Source: Pseudomonas sp. Leaf48
Lineage (GTDB): Bacteria; Pseudomonadota; Gammaproteobacteria; Pseudomonadales; Pseudomonadaceae
Length of the DNA stretch: 64,000 nt
NCBI RefSeq assembly: GCF_001421885.1
Contig: NZ_LMLH01000032.1
Location: forward strand, 158,478 to 222,477
Direction of reading: 5' to 3'
Positions 61,156 through 64,000 of this stretch are shown in pieces (the stretch's first letter is position 1; each line of letters begins with the position of its first letter). Made by a program: the position numbers and the translations under genes. The notes beneath the pieces were generated by a model. The model saw only the letters and a list, made by a program, of their open reading frames with translations. It had not been told where the DNA came from and made no database searches.

Positions 61156-62112
61156 ATGCTAAATGACAATTCAATAATCGATCAGGCGATGACTCGTGAC
61201 AGCCTGTATGGCACCCATGGTGAACCGACCTACGGTGGTATCACCAGCTTTATGCGGCGTCGCTACACCCGCGATTTGCGTGGCGTAGATATCGCCATCA
61301 GCGGCATCCCGTTCGATACCGCGACCAGCAATCGACCGGGCAGCCGCTTCGGACCGCGGGCCATCCGCGAGGCATCGGTTCAGTCCGCCTGGGCGCGTCA
61401 CTGGCCTTGGGAATTTGACCCGTTCGATCTACTGGCTTGTGTCGATTATGGCGATTGCTATTTCGATTACGGCACCCCGGAGCAAACCCCAGCGGCGATC
61501 AGGGCCCATGCCGAGCGGATCCTGGCGGCGGGTACAGCGATGCTGACCCTGGGCGGCGATCACTTCATCAGCTATCCGCTACTGCAAGCTCACGCGGCCA
61601 AGTATGGTCCGCTGTCGTTGATCCATTTCGATGCGCACCATGACCTGGAGTCCGACGGCGAGGACAAGCGTATCGACCACGGCTCAATGTTCTATCACGC
61701 CGTCCGCGAAGGGCTGGTTGATCCTGCACGGTCCATCCAGATTGGCCAGCGCACGACCAATGACGACGTCATGGGCTTTCAGGTGCTGAATGCCAGCGAG
61801 GTGCATGATCGCTCTACCAAGGAACTGGCGGAGATTATCCGGGCGCGCGTTGGCGACCATCCGGTCTATCTCACCTTCGATATCGACTGCCTCGACCCGG
61901 CATTCGCCCCAGGCACGGGGACGCCAGTCTGCGGTGGGCTATCGAGCCATCAGGCCTTGGCCATTCTGCGAGGTCTGCGCGGTATCAACCTGATCGGCAT
62001 GGACGTGGTGGAGGTAGCACCGCCCTATGACCACGCGGAAATTACTGCGCTTGCCGGGGCCGCGTTGGCGATGGAAATGATCTGCCTATATGCCGCGCGG
62101 CATAAGCTGTAA
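61156..62112 (+). CDS. speB: Agmatinase/guanidinobutyrase-type ureohydrolase, 318 aa
   Basis: Mn-dependent ureohydrolase family: first ligand in LTLGGDHFISYPLLQ, central LIHFDAHHDLES, and second Asp pair in FDIDCLDPAFAPGTGTPVCG. The loop GMDVVEVAPPYDHAEITALA is the family C-terminal signature. It should release urea from agmatine (or from 4-guanidinobutyrate, as in GbuA, which has nearly the same length). The family is clear, the substrate not. The last gene of the plus-strand block. Confidence 0.78.
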   Translation: MLNDNSIIDQAMTRDSLYGTHGEPTYGGITSFMRRRYTRDLRGVDIAISGIPFDTATSNRPGSRFGPRAIREASVQSAWARHWPWEFDPFDLLACVDYGDCYFDYGTPEQTPAAIRAHAERILAAGTAMLTLGGDHFISYPLLQAHAAKYGPLSLIHFDAHHDLESDGEDKRIDHGSMFYHAVREGLVDPARSIQIGQRTTNDDVMGFQVLNASEVHDRSTKELAEIIRARVGDHPVYLTFDIDCLDPAFAPGTGTPVCGGLSSHQALAILRGLRGINLIGMDVVEVAPPYDHAEITALAGAALAMEMICLYAARHKL

Positions 62113-62272
62113 ACCAGTGGTCTGGACAGCTACAGACATTTTCGGCCATTTGCTGTCATGACAGCAACTGGCCGGTTTCTGCCTGCCCCCACCGGCCGCT
62201 TAGGGTCGAATAGCGACCACAACGCACCGTGACTGTTCCACCCTTGTCCTCCCTCAACCTGGAGGACAAGCC

Positions 62273-62896
62273 ATGAACTCAATTGCTACATATCGCCATC
62301 AGCCTTGGAACAAGGGAAAGCTCGTCGGGCAAAAGGCGCTGCTCCGAGTCAGAGATATCTGGGCCATCCGCGTAAGACTTCAGCTTGCTGAGAAGAAGAC
62401 ACGGGATCTGGCGCTCTTCAACTTGGCTATCGACAGCAAACTGCGTGCCTGTGACTTAACCAAGCTGCGAGTCCGAGACATAGCCCATGGGGAACATGTG
62501 TCGTCACGGGCCATCGTGATGCAGCAGAAAACCCACCACCCAGTGCAATTTGAAATCACTGAGCAAACCCGAACGGTTCTGTAGGCTTGGATGCATCAAG
62601 CTCACCTGCACAGCGAGGATTTCTTGTTCCCGAGACGTTTGCACGACTCAGACCATCTCTCCACCAGACAGTACGCTCGATTAGTCAAAGCGTGGGTGAC
62701 CGCCATTGGCCTTGACCCAACCATGTACGGCACTCACACGCTACGGCGAACCAAGGCATCGTTGATTTATCGCAGGACAAAGAATCTGAGAGCAGTTCAA
62801 CTCTTGCTGGGACATACGAAGCTTGAAAGCACCGTCAGGTACTTGGGCATCGAGGTCGATGATGCCCTGGAAATGGCAGAGCAGACGGAAGTCTGA
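62273..62896 (+). pseudogene. Tyrosine recombinase interrupted by one amber codon
   Basis: Two frames in the same phase, 62273-62584 and 62585-62896, are separated by a single TAG at 62582-62584. Joined, they give a recombinase of about 207 residues: DSKLRACDLTKLRVRDIAHG with the first catalytic Arg, THTLRRTKASLIYRRTKNLR with the H-x2-R, and LLGHTKLESTVRYL with the H and the nucleophile Tyr. All catalytic residues are present. RBS GGAGGACAAGCC before the ATG at 62273. An ATG at 62591 could start the second half. Confidence 0.83.
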
Positions 62897-62925
62897 CCAT
62901 CCACTGCGACGGTCCACGACAGACC

Positions 62926-62950
62926 GTCGCTATCCGACCCAAAACTGACG
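62926..62950 (+). repeat. Right 25-bp direct repeat flanking the polyamine/agmatine block
   Basis: GTCGCTATCCGACCCAAAAC plus TGACG, one mismatch from the copy at 54406-54430 and in the same orientation. It lies 30 bp behind the recombinase stop. Confidence 0.7.
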
Positions 62951-63058
62951 CTCGATTCTGTCTAGGAAACCCGGTTGGCGAACAGGGCGTATGTTCAATG
63001 AAGCGGAGAGAATTAATCACGCTCACTTCGCCATTTCACGCGCTGCTGGAATAACCGA

Positions 63059-63379
63059 TCAATCATCGCCATCGCACTTGACCTCTTTTTTGTACTCATC
63101 TCGCTTGGCCTCGATCTTGACCTTGCAGCCACGCTCCCAGTATTCGTCTTTCCACTCGCCTCGACGCCAATTGGCGCCGCGGCCATCTGGGCATTTGACC
63201 TCTTCCTTGTATTGATCGTCTTTGGATTCGATCTTCACCTTGCATGGCCCGTCTCTGTACTCGTCCTTCCACTCGCCACCTTCGTGTCCGCCGCGCCGGT
63301 AGTCCGCTGACGCTGGCATCGACATGACTAAGCAAAGTGCAGCCCCCCCAAAAATACCAAGCATGGGTCTCACATTCAT
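63059..63379 (-). CDS. Secreted protein with a tandem duplication, 106 aa
   Basis: Signal peptide at residues 1-25 (LGIFGGAALCLVMSMPASA). The mature part consists of two copies of one module of about 35 residues: EWKDEYRDGPCKVKIESKDD, QYKEEVKCPDGRG and EWKDEYWERGCKVKIEAKRD, EYKKEVKCDGDD. Each copy has two Cys, probably disulphide-linked, and many charged residues. The ATG at 63379 follows AGAGGTGGTGAG. Function unknown. Confidence 0.7.
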   Translation of the reverse strand: MNVRPMLGIFGGAALCLVMSMPASADYRRGGHEGGEWKDEYRDGPCKVKIESKDDQYKEEVKCPDGRGANWRRGEWKDEYWERGCKVKIEAKRDEYKKEVKCDGDD

Positions 63380-63724
63380 CTCACCACCTCTGTAATAAAA
63401 AACACGACGCAGCAGGCCAAGCTTTCCCGTAGTCCACCGCATCAGCGTCTTGATCGTAACGGTGTGCCTGCATGTGATACGACAACGATCTCCGGTCGAT
63501 TTCTCCAACAACGAAAATAAAGAGCGTGATAGTCGCCGGAATGGAAGAATGCAGTTCGAGTCCGATCGACACTGCGACCGTGCCAGCTCCAAATTCGCTG
63601 TCATTAAATACCTTGACTAGGTTTTGAGCTATCTCCAGTCAGACTGGAAAAGCCCAGCGCAATGTGAATCGGCCCTTATTTCATATCGCGTCTGAGGGAC
63701 TGCTTCTGGCCGTTAGCAGCGTCC
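63380..63724. other. Intergenic 0.35 kb
   Basis: No credible gene. The stretch at 63700-63720 (ctgcttctggccgttagcagc) belongs to the small repeat family also seen in inverted or degraded form near 55085-55130 and 62145-62185. Confidence 0.4.
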
Positions 63725-64000
63725 ATGATCGAATGGCTTACGACGAATCGGATCTATCTCGCGGGCGGTGGCACTTACCTCGTGAGATACAATGAACGCG
63801 ACTGGATCGTTTTCACTGGAGTCATGAACATGTCCCATGGGTATCTTTATTTGCTCGTTCACAGTCGCGGGGATGTGTTTAAGGTCGGGATTAGTACAGT
63901 GCCCACCAACCGTCTCCACAAGCATACCCGTCAAGATTTCGTGGTCGCTGATGGTACGCTCTACAAGCTCCCGAGTATCGAAGCCGCGCGCCACCTTGAA
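63725..64000 (+). CDS. GIY-YIG-like (T5orf172/MUG113-type) protein, N-terminal part
   Basis: The frame from ATG 63725 stays open to the window end (92 codons). It includes GYLYLLVHSRGDVFKVGIST followed by VPTNRLHKHTR, the pattern of the T5orf172/MUG113 branch of the GIY-YIG fold (YLL...KVGIS...RL). It is preceded by MIEWLTTNRIYLAGGGTYLV. Such domains are usually DNA-binding or nicking. The catalytic part lies outside the window. The ribosome site is weak, and the opposite-strand 93-codon frame is unlikely. Confidence 0.5.
   Translation, partial: MIEWLTTNRIYLAGGGTYLVRYNERDWIVFTGVMNMSHGYLYLLVHSRGDVFKVGISTVPTNRLHKHTRQDFVVADGTLYKLPSIEAARHLE

Noticed and set aside
62273..62896. Two separate genes for the recombinase halves
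   Set aside because: Both halves are in the same phase, contiguous in homology and separated by a single TAG, so one interrupted gene is simpler.
63713..63994. 93-codon minus-strand frame
   Set aside because: The plus-strand frame over the same bases has a GIY-YIG-like pattern, so the minus frame is likely its shadow.

Overview
The window looks like chromosomal DNA of a Pseudomonas of the P. fluorescens group. The evidence is its high GC content, Pseudomonas-typical small families (DUF2388, DUF2789, a 'Fis-like' 123-residue protein, a 23-residue membrane peptide), FecI/FecR/TonB-receptor iron uptake, and many inverted REP-type intergenic repeats built on the 'gtgggagcgggcttgctcgcg' and 'tgtaggagcgagc' cores. 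I see no rRNA or tRNA genes, no CRISPR array and no intact transposase.

Layout. 1-7.4 kb: the end of a glycine-betaine type ABC binding protein, small conserved genes, a chemoreceptor with a C-terminal sensor region, a DksA-like protein with a degenerate zinc finger, and a membrane protein followed by a 23-residue peptide. 7.6-18.3 kb: an OmpR-type two-component pair, an SDR, a DinB-fold protein whose tail runs over a LysR remnant, DUF2388, a methyltransferase with a probable frameshift, a HAD phosphatase, a lone receiver, a cytochrome b / Mo-cofactor oxidoreductase / MxKDx-repeat operon, an RlmI-like methyltransferase, a structured small-RNA candidate with its own promoter and terminator, and a GNAT. 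18.5-27.4 kb: the paoABC aldehyde oxidoreductase operon, a 136-bp tandem repeat, a Fur-type box with FecI-FecR-TonB receptor, and YceI. 27.6-36.7 kb: a truncated phosphoribosyltransferase, MATE pump, DUF6130 and a second broken copy, several LysR regulators and a LysR remnant, LysE, Lrp and an LctP-like permease.

36.7-52 kb: a repeat cluster bounded by inverted repeats, then a co-directional catabolic set (isochorismatase-like hydrolase, secreted HSL-type esterase, amidohydrolase, LysR, secreted metallo-beta-lactamase-fold hydrolase, GlxA/AraC regulator). Next comes an unusual signalling locus: a 1713-residue degenerate kinase / AAA ATPase / GAF / histidine kinase, divergent from a response regulator with a DNA-binding domain at both ends and a stand-alone receiver.

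52-64 kb: a membrane GGDEF protein, then an accessory block of about 8.5 kb. It contains a short peptide, an ABM-domain monooxygenase, a LysR, an exported agmatine deiminase, a polyamine-binding protein, an amidase-signature enzyme and an agmatinase-type ureohydrolase, followed by a tyrosine recombinase interrupted by one amber codon. Near-identical 25-bp direct repeats lie at 54406-54430 and 62926-62950, on either side of the block. The deiminase and the binding protein carry homologous leaders of about 160 bp. The window ends with a duplicated-module secreted protein and the start of a GIY-YIG-like gene.

The best candidates for something new are the agmatine/polyamine island, the pseudokinase/two-headed regulator locus and the small RNA near 17.3 kb.
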